DNA from: an uncultured Aquimarina sp.
GTDB lineage: Bacteria; Bacteroidota; Bacteroidia; Flavobacteriales; Flavobacteriaceae
NCBI GenBank assembly: GCA_947501475.1
Contig: CANMWA010000003.1
Coordinates: 310,001 to 374,000 of the forward strand
Direction: 5' to 3'
Length of the DNA stretch: 64,000 bases
The translations under genes were made by a program, and so were the position numbers. Shown piece after piece: positions 57,451 to 64,000 of the stretch (positions are counted from its first letter, which is position 1; the number at the start of each line of letters is the position of its first letter). The notes beneath the pieces were generated by a model, which did no database searches, was not told where the DNA came from, and was given only the letters and a program-made list of their open reading frames with translations.

Positions 57451-57475
57451 AAGAGGGCATATTTTATGCCCTCTT
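57451..57475 (-). terminator. hairpin between peptide genes 1 and 2
   Basis: AAGAGGGCATA and TATGCCCTCTT form a perfect 11-bp stem with a 3-nt loop, 12 bp past the peptide 1 stop. The following minus-strand sequence (AACTCTAATTC) is not a strong T-run, so it may be a partial terminator or an mRNA-stabilising hairpin that sets the ratio of peptide 1 to peptide 2. Confidence 0.6.
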
Positions 57476-57487
57476 GGTTTAGTGTTT

Positions 57488-57685
57488 TTAGTACCAAACA
57501 CATCCCCATCGCCCGCATCTTCCGTATTCACAGAAAACACCATCTGGACGTCTTGTTGAACAACAACGACCTTGGCTGTCATAAAAACAAAACGCACCAC
57601 CTCCTCTTTTTCCTCCTTGTAATGATTTTTGTTCTTCTTTGTTTAATTTTTGAACTCCTTCAAGATTTAAAATGTTTTTTAACAT
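57488..57685 (-). CDS. double-glycine-leader six-cysteine peptide 1
   Basis: 65 residues: 25-residue leader (MLKNILNLEGVQKLNKE, ending SLQGG) and a 40-residue core KRGGGAFCFYDSQGRCC..., six Cys with spacing C-x7-CC-x9-C-x4-C-x4-C and an aromatic VWY end. The core is strongly basic and Gly/Arg rich. The start at 57685 shares context with peptides 2 and 3; a frame back to 57721 would read through the leader element and is rejected. First peptide gene after the VKOR-fusion gene, 93 bp downstream of its stop. Confidence 0.82.
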   Translation of the reverse strand: MLKNILNLEGVQKLNKEEQKSLQGGKRGGGAFCFYDSQGRCCSTRRPDGVFCEYGRCGRWGCVWY

Positions 57686-57711
57686 AGTTTTAATTTTAAA
57701 AGTTAATGTAA

Positions 57712-57769
57712 GCTTGAACATTTACAGACACTCAAGCGTTGTGTCTATCCTTGCAAGAATGTTTTTATA
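57712..57769 (-). ncRNA. conserved leader element, copy B (possible H-type pseudoknot)
   Basis: In the 5' region of peptide 1, ending 26 nt before its ATG. On the minus strand: AGACAC-AAC-GCTTGA-GTGTCT-GTAAATGT-TCAAGC. Stem 2 here is GCTTGA/TCAAGC, whereas copy A has ACTTGA/TCAAGT: a compensatory change at the closing pair. Only about five mismatches over ~57 bp separate the copies. It begins 9 bp beyond the VKOR-gene stop, so it is outside that coding region. Confidence 0.55.
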
Positions 57770-57778
57770 TCAAAAAAA

Positions 57779-59359
57779 TTAATTGTTAGGCTGTAGTAGT
57801 TGATTGGTATTCTCGATAATCATCTCATCGATAAATAATAGCAAGTCTTCAATTTGATAATCCATCGGAAAAAAGTTTTCTTGTAGTATGGTCGCTGGAG
57901 TATAGTGTACTTCATTCATCATACACCATTGGGCATGACGAGAAATTGTAGTAATTATTTCTTCATTGATCATAGATGTATTGACTCCAAATTGTTCTTG
58001 CCATGTTTCTATATCTCTATTCGCAAACCATTGCTTTAATGCTGTATATGCTTTGTCTTTATTTTCTTTGAAGTACAATTCAATAATGCGTCTACTTATT
58101 TGATTTCCCAGGTTTTCTTCATTTTCAGAAACATTGAAAATGAAATGTATTTGTACGCTATCACTGTACCGATTTAAAATGGCATCATAGACCTTAAAAG
58201 GTTCTACACAAAATCCGCATAAAGGATTAGACACTGCTTTAATAACAATATCTGCTTTAGGGTTTCCAAAAATGATTTGATTATCTATTGGTATGTAGGT
58301 ATCATTGTCAATCTTTTTTTGAGATAATAAAAAATTAAAGACATTCCTATTTCTCTTAAATGTTAGAAAATCTGCACGTATGGTTTCGAGCTTTTTGGTA
58401 TTGACAATAAAAGGTTTGATATACGCCCATGTTGCTACAATAGTAATTGCAACCGCCAATGATTTGATTATATACGCTAACGATATTGTTGAAAAGAAAA
58501 AAGTAATCCCTAAAAGAGTAAATTGCATTAATAAAACCGTAGAGATACCCAGGCATAAAACACACCATTTTTTGACTGAGAACGCCTGATAATAGATAGA
58601 AAACAAAACAATAATCATGCTTACAGATGCAATTAAAAATAGTACTGTATGATTATACCCAACCAAAGCATTAACAACTAATAGTGTACTAAAAAAAGTT
58701 ATTGATGCATCACTCAAACTAATGACTTTTAAAAAAGAGTTTTTTCTTGATGTAATCACATCATTACAACTACTTTTATTAGAAATACTATTACACAATT
58801 TGGCCACTTTTGCATTATGCATTCCCAATTCTTCACTAATAATCAGTGTACTTATATACAACCCTATCAAAGACAAAACCTGATAAATTGTTACTATTGG
58901 ATTGAAATCTAAAATTTGAAGAATGCCTAAAAAGGCAATCACAACTCCCAAAAGCATTTTAGTTTTGTACTTAGATATCAAAGTAGGTTTTTTGCCTTTT
59001 TCTTCACTTTCTACAGCAATAATTGTCCCGTTCCATAATGAATTAAAAGCATCCGAAGACATTTTTGTAATCTGTTTTTCAGTAGTAGTGGTAGTGATTT
59101 TTCCTTTCCTAACTTTTACTAGAACCAATTCAGAAATTTCTTCTTTTTCAATGATTGCCAAAAAACATGATGGTAATTGTAGTAATGCATCTTTTGGAAC
59201 ATTAGCTACCAAGTTTTTTACATTAAAATAATCTAAGGTGTCAGAAATCGCTTTTACACTCGAAACTTCAGGATGAGATTTTAATTGCAGGTCCAGCACC
59301 TCGCTTTTGATATGAAAAATACCTGACCCAAATAACAATTGTTCTATCAATTTATGCAT
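57779..59359 (-). CDS. C39-like/VKOR/DsbA-like fusion membrane protein
   Basis: 526 residues. Residues ~1-120 resemble the C39 peptidase fold (KSHPEVSSVKAISDTLDYF, then SSDAFNSLWNGTIIAVES), but I see no N-terminal catalytic Cys, so it is probably a pseudo-peptidase/leader-binding domain. Residues ~133-312 are a six-helix-type VKOR domain with active-site CVLC (C266, C269) and the loop pair C189/C198. Residues ~355-526 are a DsbA-like thioredoxin domain with CGFC (C381, C384). Together a complete disulfide-making relay from quinone to substrate. It lies immediately upstream of three Cys-rich peptides, its obvious clients. No exporter gene is in the window. Confidence 0.85.
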   Translation of the reverse strand: MHKLIEQLLFGSGIFHIKSEVLDLQLKSHPEVSSVKAISDTLDYFNVKNLVANVPKDALLQLPSCFLAIIEKEEISELVLVKVRKGKITTTTTEKQITKMSSDAFNSLWNGTIIAVESEEKGKKPTLISKYKTKMLLGVVIAFLGILQILDFNPIVTIYQVLSLIGLYISTLIISEELGMHNAKVAKLCNSISNKSSCNDVITSRKNSFLKVISLSDASITFFSTLLVVNALVGYNHTVLFLIASVSMIIVLFSIYYQAFSVKKWCVLCLGISTVLLMQFTLLGITFFFSTISLAYIIKSLAVAITIVATWAYIKPFIVNTKKLETIRADFLTFKRNRNVFNFLLSQKKIDNDTYIPIDNQIIFGNPKADIVIKAVSNPLCGFCVEPFKVYDAILNRYSDSVQIHFIFNVSENEENLGNQISRRIIELYFKENKDKAYTALKQWFANRDIETWQEQFGVNTSMINEEIITTISRHAQWCMMNEVHYTPATILQENFFPMDYQIEDLLLFIDEMIIENTNQLLQPNN

Positions 59360-59442
59360 TTTATAACCAAGATTATGTGTGAATTTTATAGCCTACTACT
59401 TGTTATGATATTTTATCATTTATCATTACAAAAAAATAGCTG

Positions 59443-59571
59443 TTCAAAGAAACTTTATTCACTCATCATCAGGCATGACAGATGTTCCTATTTTCTGCAC
59501 ATATGTTCCAATATTACATGCAGGCATAGGATATTTGCTAACAAATAGTTAAAATTGTTAAGGATATCTTA
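59443..59571. repeat. diverged intergenic element, copy 1, with GGRACATNTGT direct repeats
   Basis: Upstream of the VKOR-fusion gene. Minus strand carries GGAACATATGT (59499-59509) and GGAACATCTGT (59478-59488), period 21 bp. The surrounding ~130 bp aligns without gaps for its first 69 bases to the element at 62949, sharing TTCAAAG, GCACATATGTTCCAA, GGATAT and GCTAACAAA in order. Candidate regulator-binding region or dispersed repeat. Confidence 0.55.
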
Positions 59572-59601
59572 TAGTTTTATGTGAAGCATATTGAAGTAGT
59601 G

Positions 59602-60237
59602 TTATGAAGAATACTTTTCTATAATTGTAGTTAGATCCTTCTCTTCATCAAGATAGATAGGTAGGTGAAATTCGTCTAGTTTTTTTAGAGTACTTAATAA
59701 TGCCATCTGTTCACTCTTTGATAGACAGCCGCTAACCATTTTTGCAGCCTTACTAGCTTCAGAATATGCTTTTATAACATTTTCTTCCCCTTTTTCGGTC
59801 AACCGTAGTAGTTTGCCTCTTTTATCATCAGGATTCGGAAACTGTTCAATAAGCTCATTTTTCAGTAAGCGTTTAATAACTTCCATCCCCGAAGATTTAT
59901 CATAGGCCATCTTTCTTATTAAATCTGTTTTTCCAACTGGTCCTGATCTATGAAGTATCGCAGTAAAAGCAAAATCCATATCAGTAGTAAATGGTAAATC
60001 TACCAATGCGGATTTAATGTATACATTAGAATATCTGCTCATTCTACCAATATACGCAGCTATTTCTGCCTCTAAGCTATGACCTGTGATTTCATACTTC
60101 TCCGCTGAAACTGTTTCATCCATACGCTTAGACAGCCAGTTTGCAAAAGATTTTATATGTATCTCCTTATCTGTTCTTCCTATTACAAACTCTCCAACTA
60201 GATCAATTATTTGTTTAATTAACTCGTAAATCTTCAT
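59602..60237 (-). CDS. MarR-family transcriptional regulator
   Basis: 211 residues, longer than typical MarR (about 140-160). The winged HTH is at about 85-155: FAFTAILHRSGPVGKTDLIR, SSGMEVIKRLLKNELIEQFP and NPDDKRGKLLRLTEKGE (the DxRxxxLxLT wing). The extra N-terminal ~80 residues are helical. Divergent from the TonB receptor at 60390 over a 152-bp gap containing a 12-bp palindrome, so it is likely to control that receptor and itself. Confidence 0.88.
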   Translation of the reverse strand: MKIYELIKQIIDLVGEFVIGRTDKEIHIKSFANWLSKRMDETVSAEKYEITGHSLEAEIAAYIGRMSRYSNVYIKSALVDLPFTTDMDFAFTAILHRSGPVGKTDLIRKMAYDKSSGMEVIKRLLKNELIEQFPNPDDKRGKLLRLTEKGEENVIKAYSEASKAAKMVSGCLSKSEQMALLSTLKKLDEFHLPIYLDEEKDLTTIIEKYSS

Positions 60238-60318
60238 TAAAAACTATTTTTTAACACTAAATTATATTTATTTGTTACTATAACACACTTTTTTGTTTAA
60301 TATTTGCATGAATATGCT

Positions 60319-60330
60319 AAACAATTGTTT
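60319..60330. promoter_or_regulatory. candidate MarR operator
   Basis: AAACAATTGTTT is a perfect 12-bp palindrome 60 bp before the TonB-receptor ATG and 82 bp before the MarR ATG. The octamer ATATGCTA occurs on both sides of it (about 60312 and 60351). Palindromes of this size in a divergent MarR gap are typical operators. Confidence 0.5.
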
Positions 60331-60389
60331 GTAAATTATCATATGCTATATCATAAAAATGCTCTTAAATCATTAAAAAAACTATAATT

Positions 60390-62744
60390 ATGAATATCAA
60401 AAATACCGTTTTAGTACTTTCTTTACTATTCGTTTCTTATATAAATGCTCAAGTGTATGGCGAACTCACAGGAAATGTAACTGACCAAACTGGTCAACCT
60501 ATTTTAGGAGCTTCTGTTTTTATTGAAAATACAGAAAAGGGGGCGCAAACAGATTTTGATGGAAATTATCGTATTGACAACATTTCACCAGGATCTTACA
60601 ACTTAATTGTTAGCTATATTGGCTTTGAAACGCAAACAAAATTTAATGTTATTGTAAAATCAAAAGGAACGTTGCCTAGTAATTTTATACTTAAAGAATC
60701 TACTGAAGCATTAGATGAGGTACTTATAAGTAATGCAAACAAAATTAGCCGCCCCAAAGAAACGCCTCTCTCTACTCAAACCCTCTCGGCTGTTGAAATC
60801 GCCACATATCCAGGAAGCAATAATGATGTGGTACAAGTGGCACAAACACTACCAGGAGTATCTCCTTCTATTGGTGGTTTTCGCAACGATTTAATTATAC
60901 GTGGCGGTGCACCAAATGAAACCGTTTATTATCTCGACGGAATGGAAGTGCCAAATATCAATCATTTTAGTACTCAAGGTAGTGCCGGAGGACCTGTAGG
61001 GCTTATTAATGTGTCATTTATAGATAATGTTACCTTATCTACCTCGGCTTTTGGAGCACAATATGACAACCCGCTTTCAGGAGTATTGCAGTTTAGCCAA
61101 CGTACGGGAAATAATCGAGATTTTAGCGGTAACTTTCGTGTAAGTGCTAGTGAGGCTGCTCTCACACTAGAAGGCCCATTGTTTAAAAATAAAAATGAAG
61201 AATCAAAAACTACATTTTTGGTATCTGCAAGACGTAGTTATTTACAATTTTTATTTGAAGTGATAGGGCTCCCCTTCAGGCCTAATTATTGGGATTATCA
61301 ATACAAAATAAACCATAAGATCAATCCTTATAATGATATTAGTTTTATTGGTTTAGGTTCTATTGATGATTTTTCAGTAGAAGCACCAGAAGATTTTGAT
61401 GCAGAACAGCAGGCACAGTTAGAACAAGCCCCTTTTATAGAACAACGCACCAATGCTATTGGACTATCATGGAGAAACCGTTTTAAAGATGGATCTGGTT
61501 TTATGGAAACTACAGTAAGTAACAACACTTTAGTTAATGAATTTACCAGATATGAAGATCCTGAAAATGAAACAGAAGTAATTTTTAGCAATGATGCTAC
61601 AGAATCCGAAACAAAACTACGATATCAACTCACCAAATTCTATGGCGATTGGAAATTTACAACTGGTTTTAATGCACAATATTCTGATTATAGTAACAAA
61701 ACTGTAAATACAACAGACAATAATATATTTAATACTAAAATTGATTTCTTTAAATACGGTTTGTTTGCAAATATGACCAATTCTTTTTTTAATGATAAAC
61801 TAGATGTATCTTTTGGTTTTAGAATAGATGATGATAGCTTTACAGAAGAAAATAACATACTATCTACATTTTCTCCAAGGTTATCTCTATCCTATGAATT
61901 TAAAGAAAACTGGAAGCTGAATGGTTCTATAGGAAGATATTATAAGTTGCCACCATATACTATTTTAGGGTTTAGAAATAATGACAATGTTCTTATTAAT
62001 CAAGATGTAGATTATACTGTAAGTGATCATTATGTGCTTGGTTTGCAACACTATTTCGGTCCTTCATCAAATATATCTATAGAAGGTTTCTATAAGCGTT
62101 ATGATGATTATCCTGTCTCTGTTTTGGATGGTGTATCTCTTGCCAACAAAGGAGCTGATTTCGAAATCTTAGGGAGTGAAGATGTAGCTACAGTTGGTAG
62201 AGGAAGAAGTTATGGGGCAGAACTTCAGTTTCAGCAAAAACTTTCTAATAATTTCTACGGTATATTTGCATACACTTGGTTTTATAGTGAATTTACCGGA
62301 TTTGATCGTAACACATATTTACCTTCGGTTTGGGATAGCCGTCACTTAATTTCTTTTACCGGTGGATATAAATTAAACCGAAACTGGGAAATAAGTGCAC
62401 GATATCGCTTTGCTGGCAACACACCTTTCGTTCCTACTGATCTTAATGCCACACTTGATAATTATCCCGAAGTAATTTTAGACTATGATCGCTTAGGTGA
62501 AGAAAAGTTAGATACATTTAGTCAACTTGATTTACGTATTGATAAAAAATGGAATTTCAAAAAAGTATCATTAAATGTGTTTATAGAAGCTCAAAATATC
62601 TTGGGGCAAGCAACTCCAGAACCTACTCAATATGGACTTAACCGAGATGTAAACGGAGCTATTCTACAGCCTATAAACTTAACAGCTATAGAAACAGAAA
62701 CAGGTCAGATCATACCAAGCATAGGGATTGTGGTTGATTTTTAA
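60390..62744 (+). CDS. TonB-dependent receptor, MarR-linked
   Basis: 784 residues. Signal peptide (LVLSLLFVSYINAQ), CarboxypepD_reg-like domain (about 22-110: LTGNVTDQTGQPILGASVFI, then TDFDGNYRIDN), plug domain (GSNNDVVQVAQTLPGV, IIRGGAPNETVYYLDGMEVP) and beta-barrel ending IIPSIGIVVDF with the C-terminal Phe usual for OmpA/BamA recognition. It is shorter and unrelated in detail to the tandem receptors at 13.6-23.8 kb. Probably imports a siderophore- or vitamin-like compound, but no partner shows which. Confidence 0.93.
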   Translation: MNIKNTVLVLSLLFVSYINAQVYGELTGNVTDQTGQPILGASVFIENTEKGAQTDFDGNYRIDNISPGSYNLIVSYIGFETQTKFNVIVKSKGTLPSNFILKESTEALDEVLISNANKISRPKETPLSTQTLSAVEIATYPGSNNDVVQVAQTLPGVSPSIGGFRNDLIIRGGAPNETVYYLDGMEVPNINHFSTQGSAGGPVGLINVSFIDNVTLSTSAFGAQYDNPLSGVLQFSQRTGNNRDFSGNFRVSASEAALTLEGPLFKNKNEESKTTFLVSARRSYLQFLFEVIGLPFRPNYWDYQYKINHKINPYNDISFIGLGSIDDFSVEAPEDFDAEQQAQLEQAPFIEQRTNAIGLSWRNRFKDGSGFMETTVSNNTLVNEFTRYEDPENETEVIFSNDATESETKLRYQLTKFYGDWKFTTGFNAQYSDYSNKTVNTTDNNIFNTKIDFFKYGLFANMTNSFFNDKLDVSFGFRIDDDSFTEENNILSTFSPRLSLSYEFKENWKLNGSIGRYYKLPPYTILGFRNNDNVLINQDVDYTVSDHYVLGLQHYFGPSSNISIEGFYKRYDDYPVSVLDGVSLANKGADFEILGSEDVATVGRGRSYGAELQFQQKLSNNFYGIFAYTWFYSEFTGFDRNTYLPSVWDSRHLISFTGGYKLNRNWEISARYRFAGNTPFVPTDLNATLDNYPEVILDYDRLGEEKLDTFSQLDLRIDKKWNFKKVSLNVFIEAQNILGQATPEPTQYGLNRDVNGAILQPINLTAIETETGQIIPSIGIVVDF

Positions 62745-62772
62745 ACATCGCTATTTATATCTCAAAAAACGA

Positions 62773-62805
62773 AAACCCCTTATAATTAAATTATTGTAAG
62801 GGGTT
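62773..62805 (+). terminator. intrinsic terminator after the MarR-linked receptor
   Basis: AAACCCCTTA and TAAGGGGTTT form a 10-bp stem with an A/T-rich 13-nt loop that can pair further; 28 bp past the stop. Confidence 0.85.
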
Positions 62806-62948
62806 TACTTACTATGTATAGACAAGTATACCTTATAAAAATGTGGGAATTAATTTTCAACATACTAAACATACTATTCGTTTTATTACGCCATATCTAC
62901 TCTCTGCACTGCAAAAGATACTCTATACAGAAATAAATAAGCAGTCTA

Positions 62949-63097
62949 TTCAAAGGAACCGTATTTATGTAAAGTAGCCTTTAACACATGTCCCCTTTTT
63001 TTGCACATATGTTCCAAAACCTATACGAATACTACGGATATCATAAATTGTAAAATCAGACCGCTAACAAACAATCTTAAAAAGGAGATATTATAAT
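62949..63097. repeat. diverged intergenic element, copy 2, with GGRACATNTGT direct repeats
   Basis: In the 550-bp gap before ileS. Minus strand has GGAACATATGT (63005-63015) and GGGACATGTGT (62984-62994), period 21 bp, as in copy 1. GCTAACAAA is at 63063; between GGATAT and GCTAACAAA there are about 20 more bases than in copy 1. The rest of the gap (62806-62948, 63098-63294) shows no gene. Confidence 0.55.
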
Positions 63098-63294
63098 ACC
63101 ACACCATATACATCTAGCAGTAGAACTAATCTGTATGGGTTTGGGTGTGTTTCTTATGTTTTTTTACTAAAAAAATTATAGCCTTTGTTAAAAATCTTAT
63201 TCAGTCCCGCATTTATTTTATATCGCCCATCAAATTCCTCTTTCTTTTTAAAGAAAATTCTTATTTTCGCAGACCTAATAGAAAGAATGATCAA

Positions 63295-64000
63295 ATGAGC
63301 ACGAAGTTTCCTGAATATAAAGGACTTGACTTACCAAAAGTAGCAGATAACATACTAGATTTCTGGCAGCAAAATAACATCTTTGAAAAAAGTGTTAGTG
63401 AGCGTGATGGAGCAGAACCCTATGTGTTTTTTGAAGGGCCTCCATCTGCAAATGGATTACCGGGGATTCACCATGTAATGGCTCGTGCAATTAAAGATAT
63501 TTTTTGTCGCTACAAAACACAAAAAGGATATCAGGTAAAGCGTAAAGCTGGATGGGATACCCACGGGCTTCCGGTTGAGCTTGGTGTAGAAAAAGAATTG
63601 GGGATCACCAAAGAAGATATTGGTAAAAAAATTACTGTAGAAGAATATAATGAGGCTTGTAAAAAAGCCGTAATGCGATATACTGATATCTGGAATGATC
63701 TAACTCAAAAGATCGGGTATTGGGTAGATATGGAAGACCCATATATCACCTACAAATCCAAATATATGGAGAGTGTTTGGTGGTTGCTTTCTCAAATCTA
63801 CAAAAAGGAATTGCTATACAAAGGGTATACCATTCAGCCCTATTCACCAAAAGCTGGTACAGGATTGAGTTCTCATGAATTGAACCAGCCAGGAACCTAT
63901 CAGGATGTTACAGATACTACAGTTGTAGCTCAATTTAAAGTTGATGGAGGAAGTGGATTAGGAAACGGAATAAGTAAAGCATTTAAAATTTCTGAAAATC
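63295..64000 (+). CDS. ileS: isoleucine--tRNA ligase (3' end beyond the window)
   Basis: First 235 codons of IleRS, starting MSTKFPEYKGLDLPKVADN. Catalytic-core motifs: the HIGH-type segment GPPSANGLPGIHHVMARAIK, KRKAGWDTHGLPVELGVEKE and PYSPKAGTGLSSHE. The eukaryote-like/Bacteroidota type (about 1,100-1,150 residues) is expected, so about four-fifths lies beyond the right edge. A weak -7-like TATTTTCG lies at 63262-63269. Confidence 0.97.
   Translation, partial: MSTKFPEYKGLDLPKVADNILDFWQQNNIFEKSVSERDGAEPYVFFEGPPSANGLPGIHHVMARAIKDIFCRYKTQKGYQVKRKAGWDTHGLPVELGVEKELGITKEDIGKKITVEEYNEACKKAVMRYTDIWNDLTQKIGYWVDMEDPYITYKSKYMESVWWLLSQIYKKELLYKGYTIQPYSPKAGTGLSSHELNQPGTYQDVTDTTVVAQFKVDGGSGLGNGISKAFKISEN

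Noticed and set aside
57343..57600. 85-codon minus-strand open frame overlapping peptides 1 and 2
   Set aside because: It is out of frame with both peptide genes, has no leader motif and reads through the hairpin at 57451; the peptides explain the region better.
56863..57685. Lanthipeptide or other RiPP cluster with ring-forming enzymes
   Set aside because: No LanB, LanC, LanM, radical-SAM or YcaO gene is adjacent; the VKOR/DsbA-like fusion points to plain disulfides.
59339..59548. 69-codon plus-strand open frame upstream of the VKOR-fusion gene
   Set aside because: Composition is not protein-like (Cys/His/Ser-rich string) and it covers the direct-repeat element.
59443..63097. Ends of a mobile element enclosing the MarR and receptor genes
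   Set aside because: The two elements are direct, modestly similar and lack terminal inverted repeats, target duplications or a transposase.

Overview
The window is about 35% GC by eye and looks like a chromosomal segment of a marine Bacteroidota, most likely a Flavobacteriaceae member. The evidence is: TonB-dependent receptors with carboxypeptidase-regulatory-like plugs, two proteins ending in type IX secretion (T9SS) tails, -7 promoter boxes of the TAnnTTTG type, weak Shine-Dalgarno use, a DUF4270 lipoprotein, a half-length GT5 'glycogen synthase' divergent from panC, and the atpD-atpC pair. I see no tRNA, rRNA, CRISPR array or IS element.

Layout. 1-5.7 kb: biotin synthesis on the minus strand (bioF-bioD-bioA, then a beta-ketoacyl synthase and bioB, which runs off the left edge), interrupted by a plus-strand Coa1-like gene. 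5.8-8.7 kb: a decayed DUF2975 gene with its XRE partner, then an M61 peptidase and a GNAT acetyltransferase. 8.8-13.5 kb: a lipoprotein, atpC/atpD and an AGMO-like sterol-desaturase-family enzyme. 13.6-23.8 kb: three paralogous TonB-dependent receptors and a GDSL lipoprotein. 24.1-28.5 kb: glmS, DUF4270 and half-GT5, divergent from panC-panD-UPF0104-hydrolase and radA (28.6-33.5 kb). 33.5-41.7 kb: aldo/keto reductase, TPR-CHAT protein, small secreted proteins, OmpA lipoprotein and exonuclease III. 41.9-50.5 kb: two very large T9SS-exported proteins around a small lipoprotein. 50.8-56.6 kb: glyS, a coiled-coil membrane protein, ComF-type phosphoribosyltransferase, an Ig-like lipoprotein and a nitrilase-family amidase. 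63.3 kb to the end: 5' part of ileS.

The most unusual locus is at 56.8-59.6 kb. Three consecutive small genes encode peptides with near-identical 25-residue double-glycine leaders followed by unrelated cores of 40-48 residues, each with six cysteines including adjacent cysteines. They lie directly downstream of a 526-residue membrane protein that fuses a C39-peptidase-like domain (no catalytic Cys seen), a VKOR domain and a DsbA-like thioredoxin domain. This reads as secreted disulfide-rich peptides with a dedicated oxidative-folding enzyme. The first and third peptide genes carry a nearly identical ~57-bp 5' element that can be drawn as an H-type pseudoknot, with one compensatory base-pair change between the copies. 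A second, diverged pair of ~130-bp intergenic elements, each with GGRACATNTGT direct repeats at a 21-bp period, lies upstream of this locus and upstream of ileS, bracketing a MarR regulator and its divergent TonB receptor.

Other structure: several hairpin-type extragenic repeats (8.7, 10.3, 38.2, 40.8 kb), many clear intrinsic terminators, and a perfect palindrome carrying opposed -7 boxes between the half-GT5 gene and panC.
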